A stretch of 64,000 bases of DNA from Eopsaltria australis. Taxonomy: Eukaryota > Chordata > Aves > Passeriformes > Petroicidae. The stretch spans positions 124,001 through 188,000 of the forward strand of contig JAVTVJ010000821.1 of the NCBI GenBank assembly GCA_034509425.1, read 5' to 3'. Made by a program: the position numbers and the translations under genes. The notes below the pieces were generated by a model, which made no database searches, was not told the origin of the DNA, and was given only the letters and a program-made list of their open reading frames with translations. Shown piece after piece: positions 33,827 to 44,620 of this stretch (its first letter is position 1; each line of letters opens with the position of its first letter).

Positions 33827-34444
33827 TGTAGAATTTGCGGTCGGGACAGACGAGAGATCTCTGAAGTCGGGTCTTAGAGCATGAGGTTTATTGTGAAAGG
33901 GTGTGGGTGTAGGAGACCTGCTAGGGGCTGCCAGACACAGCCCGGAGCAGGTCAGAGAAGTAAGAAAGCAAGCAAGAGAGGAGAGAAGAGATCGAAGAGA
34001 GGATCGAAGAGAGCTAAGAGAGCTAAGAGAGCGAGCTTGTAGTTTACAATACAATAAATCATCTTCTGTGCTGAATATTCTAATTTTCATTAACCAATCT
34101 AGAACAAGCTGCAAATCTTATAACATTTGCACACAGCCTATGAGAACTATTGCATTACCATACGGCGTTATATTTTAAACCCTAAAAACTGCTTTTTGGA
34201 CCCTCTGCCAAGTTGGTAGGGTCTGCTTTGACCCTTGGACCTGTCTGCAAGCAGAGGGTATTGTTTAATCAAAAGGGGGATTACCTGCAGTCGGCCATGC
34301 CATTGTTTTCTAGTTGTTCAGTAACTGGGGTTTGGTATCTCAAAGCTTGTCTTCATTTCAATCTCGCTTATAGTTTCTACATTCTCAGAATCTTTTGCTA
34401 GGTAATCATATTTATAAGGCTTTCCTATTTCATCTTCCCCAACA
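33827..34444 (-). repeat. Solo LTR with 6-bp target duplication
   Basis: 618 bp, plus-strand start TGTAGAATTTGCGG and end CCCCAACA. GTCCTG lies on both sides (33821-33826 and 34445-34450). On the minus strand CACAATAAACCTC provides the polyadenylation signal (about 33885-33890). A purine-rich block of repeats (GATCGAAGAGA, GCTAAGAGA) at 33950-34035 is in the R region. The 6-bp duplication indicates class II. Confidence 0.8.
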
Positions 34445-34450
34445 GTCCTG

Positions 34451-37400
34451 ACCTGTCCCTTTCCCTGATATGGCACATATTTAGTATGAGTGTTGTGGGA
34501 TGGTATCACCCCTCCTGCCTCTCTGCCATCGGTATCTACCCAGTCTCAGCCTGACAGTGGCTCAGGGACTCTGGCAGCTGAACACCCTGGGGCATGTTTA
34601 TGTACCAGCTCAGGAGAGGTGCCATACAGGACTTGGAACTTCTCAGAGAAGAGGAAGGGGAGATGGAAGTGGTGTTTTCTATCTATGCTTCTTCCTTTCC
34701 TCCTGTTGAAGCATTCAGAGTACTTCTGAAGTGGAGTGAGCAGAGCTTCCAGCTAAGCAGCTGACGTCTTGGTGGCAATTTGTTCTTCTGAATTCAAACT
34801 GCTCATGGACAGTTTGCTCATCTATATGATGACATCTGAGCTGGTTCTTCTCACTGTCTCAGTGTCTCCGCCTTCATCTGCCTTGCAAAGACAAGCCAGG
34901 GTTTGCCTCTTGGTCTCTCTTTGCTCGCATCCTAAGCTAATGTTCCTGGGAGATGGTGGAAACACGCTTGGTGTGGGCAGCTGGCCTTGTGGAGGGGGTC
35001 ACTGATGATCCTGCAGTGCAGTGGAGTCTTATTGGAGAAGATGATGTGTACTGTCTGGAGAAACCTGTCCATCCCACAAAGCTGGAGCTCTGCTGGAGGT
35101 GGAATAGGAGTGTTTTGTTTGCTCTGACTAGGTGGGTGTCCTCGTAGGTGATGAAAGGGCCAGGATGGAAAGGGCTTCTCGGTGACTGTTTGAGGAAGTC
35201 TAGAGGAGGACGTAGGGGAGACAGAGAGGAGAACTGGTACACGTGGGAGTGCAGAGGAATAGCTGGCTGTTACAAAGCTATCTAGACATATTGATTTCTG
35301 TTCTGCAGTCTCATCTTCCTTCTCTGACTTCTAACCCAGACTGATGACCCTGTTCATTTAACCCATTTGCCTTTCTCTAGCTGCAGGTCAGCTATTTGTT
35401 TTATCCAGCCAGCCTGGCTGTGGGGCAGACCTCACTCACTGTGACAGACCTATATCCCAGAAAGCAGAAGTGGGACTCTGGGAAGGACAGAATGCCCATT
35501 TCTACCCCTTTCCTGCTACCAAGTCTGGGATTGGTGAGAATACCTGAGTGACACTGAAACCAGCACAGTGAGACATGCCCAGGGTGTCAGGAGCACTTGT
35601 GGGGTCCACAGCCAAGTAAGAGTCTCAATTCAGTGGGCTTGCAGAATGCTAACTGGGGATATTGTCATTCTCAAGCTCTTTTTTCCCCAGGATAATGCTG
35701 AGGTCATATTGTGATTAATGCTTTGAATGTTTGTTTACATGCAAATCTGCCCCAAATTTATGTCCTAAGAGGTGGAAAACACAACTTCATACTTGAGTTT
35801 GACGTCCCAGTTTCAAAGGGGTGCAGCACCCAGCAGCTGGGTGAGGTTGATGTGGTCACATTGACCTCTGGTGGCTGCAGCCTTGGCGTGCAAGGAGGAG
35901 CAAAGGCAAACGGGCTGGGTTTGGTGAGCTGCTGCTTGCTGCAGTTGAAATGCTGTTGGATTTGTTACTTCTCTAGGCTCCGTTCCCCACCACCTCTCCT
36001 CTTAGACAGTAATTTGTTTTCTTCCCAAAGCAGGTACCCACTCTTTGTGGGTACACCCTCAGTCCATGTGGTTCTTCTCCCTGAGAAACAAATTCTGCTT
36101 GCACACACACACACACACACACACACCAGTAAAAAACAAAGGCAGATCCTTTGTTGGAGAGCTGAATTCACTCCCACTTTCTAGACATAATGGGTCATAT
36201 CTGGGGAGAGCAGACGGCTCCTCTGTATTCACTGCAACCTCTGTGCTGTCATTGTTCAGAGCCTTCTTATGCAGTGGAGGGCAGACTTTAATGGTCCTCT
36301 TGTAGAGGGTGATGAGCAATGAGCAGTGAGATGGACTCTTGGTTGGCTTATATTCTTGAGAGAGAGGGGAAAAAAGCTGGGACTAATTCCACAGGGATAA
36401 TGGTTTAAGAATAAAGCAACTGATGAGTTGGAGCCCCTTAGCCAGGAGCAGCCAGGCAGCTTTGGAGTGAGAAAGCTCATCCCAGTGACTCTAATCCCGT
36501 CATTCTGCTCTAATTCAGGTCTTCCCTGCCACCCTGCACACCTCTGGTGCCCTAACGAGGATACAGATTTGTTGCCAATACCTTACCAAAAGGCTCCCAC
36601 GTGCTTTTGTCTCCTGTAGCTCCAGGCAATGGGTGTGTGCTGTGGTGAAGGGGAGGAATGCTGAAGGAAATATTTGCTTGTTTTGCTATCTCCACACAGA
36701 TACACGCATTTCCTTCCTGCTATAAAGGCCACTCGGTTTTCAAGGGGGAACCTCATTCCTCTTCCCTTCTGCAACCACTACTGTGAAGGGAATAAACCAC
36801 TGTCAGTGTGGTGCAGCAGTCTTACATCTGCTATTAAAAGTGTCGGGCAAAAGAGCAGGTAGTCAAAGTCCTTGCAAAGGCTGTTAATATAAACACTGAG
36901 TTTGAAGAGTGTCATTAGGGAAAGTTTATTTTTCTGTGTGTGTTAACTAATCCAGCGTGAAGCCACATATGAGCCAATTAGATCAGGTTGGAGTCGATAA
37001 TTCTGTTTCACAAGTTCTTTTGTGTTTTTGGCATTTGTTTTGTTCCACACAGGAACAGAAACTGCAGAGAGTTTTTTCATTACACCAAATTGTGTTGGAA
37101 CAGCTATTGCAGGGTGGAAGTTTTTATTATTAGGGGAATTATTTCAAACTCGCTTCCTCAACCTGACTTGGGAGATCACCCTGGAGACCTTAGCAAACCT
37201 CCCCCCTAAAACTTCAGTGGAAGCTGTAAGTCTCTGCAAATCACCAGGCTGCAAGAAGAATAGCTTATTTTGATTGGGGAAAAAAAAAGAAGGACCAAGC
37301 AAGAAATATATTGTTGAAGATGTTCTGACTGGCTCACATTCTGGACACTGTGTGGGTAGGCAGTTTGAGCTTTGTAAATTTACTGTGCTTCCCAAAACAC

Positions 37401-39356
37401 AAGGCAAGACTTTACAGAGCACCCAGCTCACCATCTGTAACCACAGCTTCAGCTTTGTACCAATGGCATTATAGCCACAAAATCAGGAATTTATTGAATT
37501 CCTGCCCCACCTCAGACCTTCCTAAAGCTGTTCCCAGGCGGGGGCAAACAATGCAGTGCTAAGGCATATCCAGCCCAGCCCTCCACAGCACGGGCTCACT
37601 CGCCTCGGAGGGATCCTGCTGACCTCTGAGTGCCATCAGTCACTCCACACTGCAAGGTTCTGCAGAAAACCCAGCAGCCTGTCACACTCTGTGGGCCATG
37701 TGTGTTAACCCCTCCTCTGGTGGTGGAAAGGAGACATGGCTCACCGTTTGCTAGCCTGTTATAGATTTCCTGTGTGAGCCCATGTGGCTTGGAAAGTTTT
37801 ACCAGTGTGACTATTTTGGTTAGGATTTGAAAAAAAACCAAAACAGCAAACCAAGCCAACAATACAAGAACAAAAAAAAAAAACCCACCCAAACACCCCA
37901 GTGTCATTCCTAGCGTGAACTCGAGTGTGCCAGCACAAAAGTAACTGCTACTGGTAAAGCTATTTTGGAAATGTAATACCTGGCTGTGAGCATGTAGAGT
38001 CCTGTGGGACTGTGTATCTCCAGCAAACTGGGGTTGTCTTATACAACTGCAGCTTCCCTCCAAAGCATGAGCTTTGCATCCCTGTGCCTCCACACCCTGG
38101 CCAAAAAACAGGCATGGAATGTATTCTTCCTCTCAGGAGTTGTTGGGATCAGTTACCCAGCCCAGAGCCAGGGGTGGTCTTCTTGCTCCTGGAGTACCTG
38201 CCAAGCTCAGAGACTCTCCATGAAGGAGAACAGGTAATGGAGCTTGTAAAAAATTAAGGAAATTAGTCACTTAGTCAGTCTAAGAACCTGCCCTTATTGC
38301 CATACCAGTCAATTATTGAATTATTTATTTTTCCCTGGACTTGAATGTCTGAGACTCTTCCGTGGGCAACCTAGGGTGAAGATATTTCTTTAGCTGTTCT
38401 TGATGTGGGACCTGCTCTGTCTGATGTCTGAGTGCTCTGAGACACAAAGCAGTGCAGCCACTGCCCATGGGGTCAGGGTGGGTGGAAGAAGAGGATTTCT
38501 TTGTCATCAGCCTTGAGTTGGTCTCTGTGTGAATGAGAGAAACTAACTCTTGCTTTGGGACTTCTATCAGGATTGTGAAGATCTTATCATCTATTGCGAC
38601 ATAATATCCGGCTCAGGAAATCTTTTTACTAGAGAGGGAGAGAGAGAGACCTGGGTTGATTTTGAGAGAATAACTAGCAGGCAAAAATTGACATAGGCTG
38701 AGTCAGAATGGGTTCCCAGCAGGCAGCCTTGCTTGTACTTGCTTTTCATCACTCAGCTGGATGCCTCTGGCTGGAGGTAAGGGCTGGAGACAGAGCTGTG
38801 CTCTGCTGCTAGTAGTCCTGGGTCACCATGCGCCCTTTGTGTGGGAGCTGTGCAGTGCTGGGCCTACAAGGGAGGGGAGGGGGCTGTTGGGACCCCTCAC
38901 AGGGAGGGTGGGTCAATAAAAATTCATGTGCTCAGAGTGTCAACCAGTGCCTGTTGGGATGGATGCCGTCCAAGGGCAGTCTGCTGAAAGCCCCACATGC
39001 GTGTGCGTGCCTGGCATTTGCTCAATATCTGTGTATATTTTGCAACTAAAAGGCTGTGTGCTCTGTGCATCACACAGACACACTCTCAGTTCCCAGGTGG
39101 TGGTCGTGCTTGATCTTAAAAAGAACTTACCAGCACGGGGAAAGGGTCTTGTGAAAGCTTCCCCTCCCTCAAATCTCATTACTGAAACTGGTGCAGGAGC
39201 CCTGCCATTGGCCCTGGAGGAGAAACAAATGAAGGTGTTTAGTTTGGGTGCAGCAGGAATTCTTTAGGAAAGGGTGACCCAGTTTATATATCTGCTTCTT
39301 ATATGAATGAGAAGAAAAAGATTTCCATGCAGAGGTGGGGTCTAGGAGCTGCAGTG
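34451..39356. other. 4.9 kb without a recognised gene
   Basis: Short ORFs in all frames show no family motifs and no convincing exon with paired splice sites was seen. It contains a (CA)n repeat at 36101-36126, poly-A rich stretches near 37830-37890, and a GA-rich patch near 38630-38650. Confidence 0.45.
36101..36126 (+). repeat. (CA)13 microsatellite
   Basis: Perfect run of about 13 CA units. Confidence 0.9.
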
Positions 39357-39362
39357 GTGAGG

Positions 39363-39788
39363 TGTAGGGATGGATGAGGCTGACAGCAGGCCTGAAAGCC
39401 TCTCGGACATGGACTTGAAAGCGATCAGAATTTACCCATGAGAAAGCCCCATGAGAAAGCAATGGTATGAACACCTGCAGCCACAGTGGGGGACAGCCAA
39501 GAAGATAACCAGGGAAGATGTTTTGCACCCAGAGATGGCCTTGCAGAAGAGCACCAAGAATGTGGTGGAGGATTTATAGTGTGTAGTTGACTGCTTGTAT
39601 GGCTTGTTAACGTGCTGGGAAAGTTCTTGTTATGAAGATAGCTTTAGTGTTGTTTTCCACGCAGCCGATAGTAGCATGTTACAGTAGCTGGGGAAAAAGG
39701 GGTATAAAGATGTTAGCATAGACTAATAAAGCACTTCTTCTTTGTCCTTGGACTACTCGCGTGTCGTGTGTCCGTCTCTACTGCGACA
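39363..39788 (+). repeat. ERV-D 5' LTR
   Basis: 426 bp, TGTAGGG to GCGACA. TATAAA at 39703-39708 and AATAAA at 39725-39730 place a very short R. Confidence 0.92.
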
Positions 39789-39790
39789 AC

Positions 39791-39808
39791 TGGTGACCCC
39801 GACGTGAT
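39791..39808 (+). other. ERV-D primer binding site, tRNA-Trp
   Basis: TGGTGACCCCGACGTGAT is identical over 18 bases to the tRNA-Trp PBS known from avian leukosis/sarcoma viruses. Confidence 0.92.
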
Positions 39809-40092
39809 CCGTGAGCCCGATGTGATACGACGCGATCGGCGAACCGACGCGATCTTCGGGGTCGGCGCGATCCCTTGGCCGACTTGTTTGGGACTGAACG
39901 GGATAAAAGATAAAGGTAATCCAAGGAGCCTGCCAAGAGAGCAGGACGCCTGCTTGAAAAAGTGGGAACCGAGCGGCAGGGCGAGGTGCCGCTGGAGACG
40001 GAGCCCAACGTAGCTTGAGAGCAGAGGATTCTGTTTTGGTCGACCGAACTTTGACACCTTGATTAAGGTGAGGCATTGGGAACAAATTTAAT

Positions 40093-41955
40093 ATGGGTAA
40101 TAATTTATCTAGCCAGGAAAAGACTGTGCTGTCTACATGGAAAGTTTTGTTAAAAAGCACAGGGGCTAGCATAACAGATGATGCATTGAAAAAAATGTTA
40201 TTGTGGGCAAAATCGCATGATTTTCCAGCAGATGAGAGTGTTGCTTTTAGTGTAAGCTCCTGGAAAACAGTTGGAGATGAACTGTGGGAAGCTATTTCTC
40301 GGGGAGATAAAGAGGCACGAAAGTTGGCAACAACCTGGCACTCGCTCTTTGATGTTTTAAAGAAACGGAGAGAGGAGCAAGAAAAGGGAGGACAACCTAA
40401 TGAAAAGACAGCTATAAATCTTGTAGAGGATGAGCAGATGGAGTTAGAGGGGGGAGACGGGTGCTGTTCGGAGAGAGCGGCCCCTGACCTGCCTCCGACT
40501 CAGCTTGCTTCTGCTAAAAACAGCGGTGTTGCTGAAAGGTCGTATATCTCTCCAAAAGACTATGTGCTGCCCACTTATCCTTCTCCTAGAGACCTTGTAC
40601 GGCAGGAGCGAGTGTATCCCTCGCCTGCTGACCAATTAGCAAAAATGAGTTTAAAAGAGCAGAGAACAGACTCTGCCGCACAGCCTGCCACTGCGGCCCC
40701 CCCGCTTCCATCTCCACAGCCTGTGCAGCCTCCTGCGGAACAGCCTTTGCAAACGTTTCCTCCACTGCCAAAGGACTCTGACGCAGACAGTGATAGTGGG
40801 GAGGAAAGGGAAATTGATCGGGGAATCTCAGAGGCTGCGTCAATGCGGGAGCGTTCACAGGAGAGAGAGAGTGATCGTCGTCGCTCTAATAAGGCTTGGA
40901 AAACCAGGCCCTGGACACTGCCTCCTTGTCAGGTGACAGTGCAGCCGAGACAACCGGCTCGGTTTTGGGAACAAGTCAAACGTAAAGCCCTTGAGTGTGG
41001 GGATTGGGAGCTGGTTGAAAGGCTGGGTATGCCTAATCTTAATAGTGATGTGTTTACAATTGACACTGAAATGATCAGTGAGGGGGCTGCTGGGGGGAGT
41101 GCTGGTGCAGGAGACGGTGTTCACGCGTATCCCGTGTTTAAAGCTACACCAGGAACTAATCAGCAAGATAGTCATCAGGTGATTGCCTGGAGGGTAGTGC
41201 AGGATTTGCAAGAAAGAATTACTAAATATGGCCTGGGGTCTCCAGAAGTTATGCAAGCAATTCGAGTGATAAACACAGACTTGCTTGCACCTTTTGATAT
41301 CAAGCACCTTGCTCAGGTGTTGTTTCAGCCCGTGCAGTTCGGAGTTTTTGAGAGTAACTGGAGACAGATGGCAGAGAGAGCTGCAGTAGAGAATATGCAC
41401 AGACCTCAGGACGATCCTAGGTACGCAGTGGGATCTGATGCCTTGATGGGAAGGGGTGCATTTGCTAACCCGGACACACAAGCCCAATGGCATCCTTTGA
41501 TCCTCGAACCATGTCAGAAGCTAGGAATGGGAGCATTGATAAAAACCATAGAAATGGCTTCTCCCAGACCTCGATTTGTAAAAGTAGTTCAAGGGACAAA
41601 GGAACCATTTTTGCAATTTGCAGAAAGGATTTCAGCAGCCCTGGAGAGACAAGTTGAGGATGAACAGTTACAGCAGATCTTGTGTAAACAGTTAGCCCGG
41701 GAAAATGCAAATGAGGATTGTAAAAAGGTGATTTATACCCTTCCGGGGGATCCTTCATTAACAGATATGGTTACGGCTTGTGCTAAGGTTGGGTCTGTGG
41801 AACATAAAATGACTGCTTTAGCAGCCATTTTACAACCACCTCAGAAATGCTATGCATGCGGACAGCAAGGGCATTTGAAAACTGATTGTAAACAAAAACA
41901 AACAGGGAAAAAGCAGAAAGGAATTGGGAATACAGCCGTTTTCTCTTGTCAATGA
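40093..41955 (+). CDS. gag: ERV-D Gag, truncated by TGA inside the second zinc knuckle
   Basis: 620 codons. Matrix starts MGNNLSSQEK with Gly2 for myristoylation. A long proline/charged linker (about residues 120-270) follows; capsid begins near AYPVFKATPG (residue about 340). The major homology region is QGTKEPFLQFAERISAALE near residue 499, and the first CCHC knuckle (CYACGQQGHLKTDC) is near residue 586. The ORF stops at TGA 41953-41955. In the same frame downstream lies CGKPGHFAKQY, a second knuckle whose final Cys is Tyr. Gag assembles the particle and packages RNA. The product could still contain all of MA, CA and one knuckle. Confidence 0.87.
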   Translation: MGNNLSSQEKTVLSTWKVLLKSTGASITDDALKKMLLWAKSHDFPADESVAFSVSSWKTVGDELWEAISRGDKEARKLATTWHSLFDVLKKRREEQEKGGQPNEKTAINLVEDEQMELEGGDGCCSERAAPDLPPTQLASAKNSGVAERSYISPKDYVLPTYPSPRDLVRQERVYPSPADQLAKMSLKEQRTDSAAQPATAAPPLPSPQPVQPPAEQPLQTFPPLPKDSDADSDSGEEREIDRGISEAASMRERSQERESDRRRSNKAWKTRPWTLPPCQVTVQPRQPARFWEQVKRKALECGDWELVERLGMPNLNSDVFTIDTEMISEGAAGGSAGAGDGVHAYPVFKATPGTNQQDSHQVIAWRVVQDLQERITKYGLGSPEVMQAIRVINTDLLAPFDIKHLAQVLFQPVQFGVFESNWRQMAERAAVENMHRPQDDPRYAVGSDALMGRGAFANPDTQAQWHPLILEPCQKLGMGALIKTIEMASPRPRFVKVVQGTKEPFLQFAERISAALERQVEDEQLQQILCKQLARENANEDCKKVIYTLPGDPSLTDMVTACAKVGSVEHKMTALAAILQPPQKCYACGQQGHLKTDCKQKQTGKKQKGIGNTAVFSCQ

Positions 41956-42264
41956 TGTGGGAAACCTGGTCATTTTGCAAAACAATATAAATCCAAGTCT
42001 CATGTAAATGGTCAATTTTTAGGAAACTTGGGAAACGGGAAGCAGAGCCCGAAAGGGGCGGGGGTGCTCAGACACAAACAGGGCATGCTGCCAACTCAGG
42101 GCATGCTGTCAATGCAGACTTACATGGCTCCCCCCCTCCACCCCCCCCTCCCCACCCCCCGGGGGCCAGGCCCCCTGTTACTCTGCAACCTGGATGACAG
42201 GGGCGATGAGAAGCCTTTGACTAAGAACTGCTTGAGAAAGCCAGACATCTCTGTGAATTGCTAA
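41956..42264 (+). pseudogene. gag: ERV-D gag 3' remnant
   Basis: Continues the gag sequence past the TGA: degenerate second knuckle, then a proline-rich tail with two GMLPTQ/GMLSMQ-like repeats near 42085-42120. A C-run at 42130-42160 makes the assembly less certain. Confidence 0.55.
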
Positions 42265-43381
42265 TAGGAATTGTATCACCAGACAGAAATGGATAACTGA
42301 ATTTCGATCTGTTTTCCAGTTTTTCTTGTTTTTACTGTATGTTAATGAGTGTTGAGTTCTATATCCACAGCTGAAACTTGAAGTACAGTGACCCCGGAGA
42401 CAATACCACACACCTGCATCCCTGCTCAAAGAAGGGATGGATCTGTGTGCTCGCAGCTCGTAACGCTGTCTTTGGAACTCTCCCAAACTGTCACTCCTGA
42501 TGTATTCATAACTCCAGATCACCCCTGATGTATTAATAACCATAAATATGTTGTTAAAGTTTAAATGCTATTAGGTTTATTAAGTTCTGTTAAAATTAAG
42601 TATTACGACTAGATTCTGTGAAAGTTGACTGCAGTTATGCATAACTATCTGTGTTATAGGAAAGATTAGGTTAAGATTACGTATGTACAGAGATATATAT
42701 ATATGCATTCTTTTAATAATCATGTTCATGGTACCATGGTCTTCTTAGTTAAAGGTAGTTGACAACGTCTGTTACTTTACAGTCTGCACAACCTGTACTA
42801 TGTTTATATAACTGTCTCCATGATTTGTTCAGCTTTAAGTAACCTTCCTAGGTGCTGTTTCTAACAGCTTTCTCATAAGATCTGTGTTAGGGAAGTCCCT
42901 CCAGCTGGGGTCCTGGCTCTGGCCAAGCCTGGACTCTCTCTGGTTGGACATCTACCAACAGGCCCAAGTGTTTCTGCATCCAAATCGTACTTAAGTCAGG
43001 TTTGACTTCATAATTTGAGTTTATATGAGCTGCACCCCTTTTGGGGTGGACTTGGGGATCTCACCCGGGAGGGATCCCCCGGCCCTCACTGAAACAAGGT
43101 GCCAGCTGTCACAGACCCTGACTGTTGGTATAGTATTTCACAGTTCCATAATGTATTATTTTGCTTGACAACCTTCACAAATAACGTAATCAAGACGGAT
43201 TTTTTGAACTATTGGGTCATGAAGAATCACAGAATATCGTAGATCACTTAGAGGTTCTATCACATGGGTGTTAAAAGTATTCTTATGTCTAACTATGTGT
43301 GTTTCTTACTTATTACACTACTTGTGACTTATTACACTACTTGTGACAGGTGGCTGGTAATGCCATAGACAAATGTTAATT
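42265..43381 (+). other. Unassigned 1.1-kb block in place of pol
   Basis: Occupies the place of protease, RT, RNase H and most of integrase. It is AT-rich with many stops in all frames. It includes TTTATATAAC near 42803, GTTTATATGAGC near 43019 and a GC-rich palindrome-like GGGGATCTCACCCGGGAGGGATCCCC near 43052-43078. No protein family is recognised. Its origin (other provirus, LTR, or host DNA) is unknown. Confidence 0.5.
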
Positions 43382-43382
43382 A

Positions 43383-43814
43383 AAACAAAAAGGGGGAATG
43401 ATAGGGGAACCCCCACAGAGCAGACTGCAAAAAGCTTTGTACACAATCAATCATCTCACAGTGCCTTCTGATTCTAATATTCCTATATTTCTAAAGCATT
43501 TTCTTTCTTTGCAGTCAGACAGAACAGTGAATATCCCTCGAGGAAAGGTGCGGGTCAGAGATTTGATTAACAACAAGTGGGAGGGTCCATGGGACCTCAT
43601 CACTTGGGGGTGTAGATATGCTTGTGTCTCCACAGATACTGGAGCCCGTTGGGTGCCGGCACAGTGTGTGAGGCTGGACTTACAGCAACCTCGCCCCCGG
43701 GACAGTGATGAATCGCCTGAAGCTTGGATGTTAATGATTGCTATCATTAGGTTTTGCATAGGGGAAGGAAAAGTCATGTTGCCTCCTCTGCCTCCTATGC
43801 CTGAGAATGTATAG
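43383..43814 (+). pseudogene. pol: ERV-D integrase C-terminus
   Basis: In one frame: KQKGG, EPPQSRLQKALYTINHL, then the SH3-like DNA-binding domain (VRVRDLINNKWEGPWDLITW; ARWVPAQCVRL). A TAA codon lies just upstream, so nothing links it to gag. The ORF runs on to 43814 through an env-start-like hydrophobic stretch (MLMIAIIRFCIG). Confidence 0.75.
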
Positions 43815-43899
43815 ATAACTTTAGCTCATGCTTTAAATCAATCTTCTATGTGTGTTTCACTTGCAACTCCACAATCTCCTTTTAAAACATACTTATTTT

Positions 43900-44151
43900 G
43901 AAAGAATGTGCTATATGAGTTTGTCAGACAATTCAAAGTCTATCTTTGCAAATATTCAAGAGCTGCAGTATGGAGTGCAAAAGTTAAGTAAAACTGTTAG
44001 TGGGTTTGATACATGGTTTAGTGGCTGGGGCATCACGGGATGGTTCAAAGATCTGTTGAAAATGGGAAGTGTCATCTTGTTGTATTTTTGTTCTTACTAT
44101 TGGTGCCGTGTTTGTTGTCTTTTCTGCAAAGGGCCCTGCAGAGATCGATAA
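43900..44151 (+). pseudogene. env: ERV-D env transmembrane-subunit remnant
   Basis: SIFANIQELQYGVQKLSK and FDTWFSGWGITGWFKDLLKM resemble the coiled coil and pre-membrane region of betaretroviral TM, followed by a hydrophobic VILLYFCSYYW segment. SU and the fusion region are missing, so it is a large internal deletion. Confidence 0.65.
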
Positions 44152-44170
44152 ACACTGCCTTTTTGGTAGT

Positions 44171-44188
44171 AAAACAAAAAGGGGGAAT
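44171..44188 (+). other. ERV-D 3' polypurine tract
   Basis: AAAACAAAAAGGGGGAAT directly precedes the 3' LTR. The same 18 bases occur at 43382-43399 in the integrase remnant. Confidence 0.85.
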
Positions 44189-44614
44189 TGTGGGGATGGA
44201 TGAGGCTGACAGCAGGCCTGAAAGCCTCTCGGACATGGACTTGAAAGCGATCAGAATTTACCCGTGAGAAAGCCCCATGAGAAAGCAATGGTATGAACAC
44301 CTGCAGCCACAGTGGGGGACAGCCAAGAAGATAACCAGGGAAGATGTTTTGCACCCAGAGATGGCCTTGCAGAAGAGCACCAAGAATGTGGTGGAGGATT
44401 TATAGTGTGTAGTTGACTGCTTGTATGGCTTGTTAACGTGCTGGGAAAGTTCTTGTTATGAAGATAGCTTTAGTGTTGTTTTCCACGCAGCCGATAGTAG
44501 CATGTTACAGTAGCTGGGGAAAAAGGGGTATAAAGATGTTAGCATAGACTAATAAAGCACTTCTTCTTTGTCCTTGGACTACTCGCGTGTCGTGTGTCCG
44601 TCTCTACTGCGACA
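44189..44614 (+). repeat. ERV-D 3' LTR
   Basis: 426 bp, TGTGGGG to GCGACA, pair of 39363-39788. Confidence 0.92.
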
Positions 44615-44620
44615 GTGGGG

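Larger units (their letters stand above)
39363..44614 (+). mobile_element. ERV-D: class II provirus with tRNA-Trp PBS; gag kept, pol mostly replaced
   Basis: Two 426-bp LTRs, flanks GTGAGG (39357-39362) and GTGGGG (44615-44620): a 6-bp duplication with one change. By eye the LTRs differ at two positions (about 0.5 percent), so insertion is recent. The interior has gag, about 1.1 kb of unassigned sequence, the integrase C-terminus and a shrunken env. It cannot be autonomous. Confidence 0.88.

Noticed and set aside
33821..34450. Possible gene with RSLSSLRSS-type repeats on the minus strand
   Set aside because: It is the purine repeat of a solo LTR bounded by a 6-bp duplication.
42600..43140. 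Block inside ERV-D as an inserted LTR
   Set aside because: TATA-like boxes exist but there is no AATAAA after them and no flanking duplication was found.
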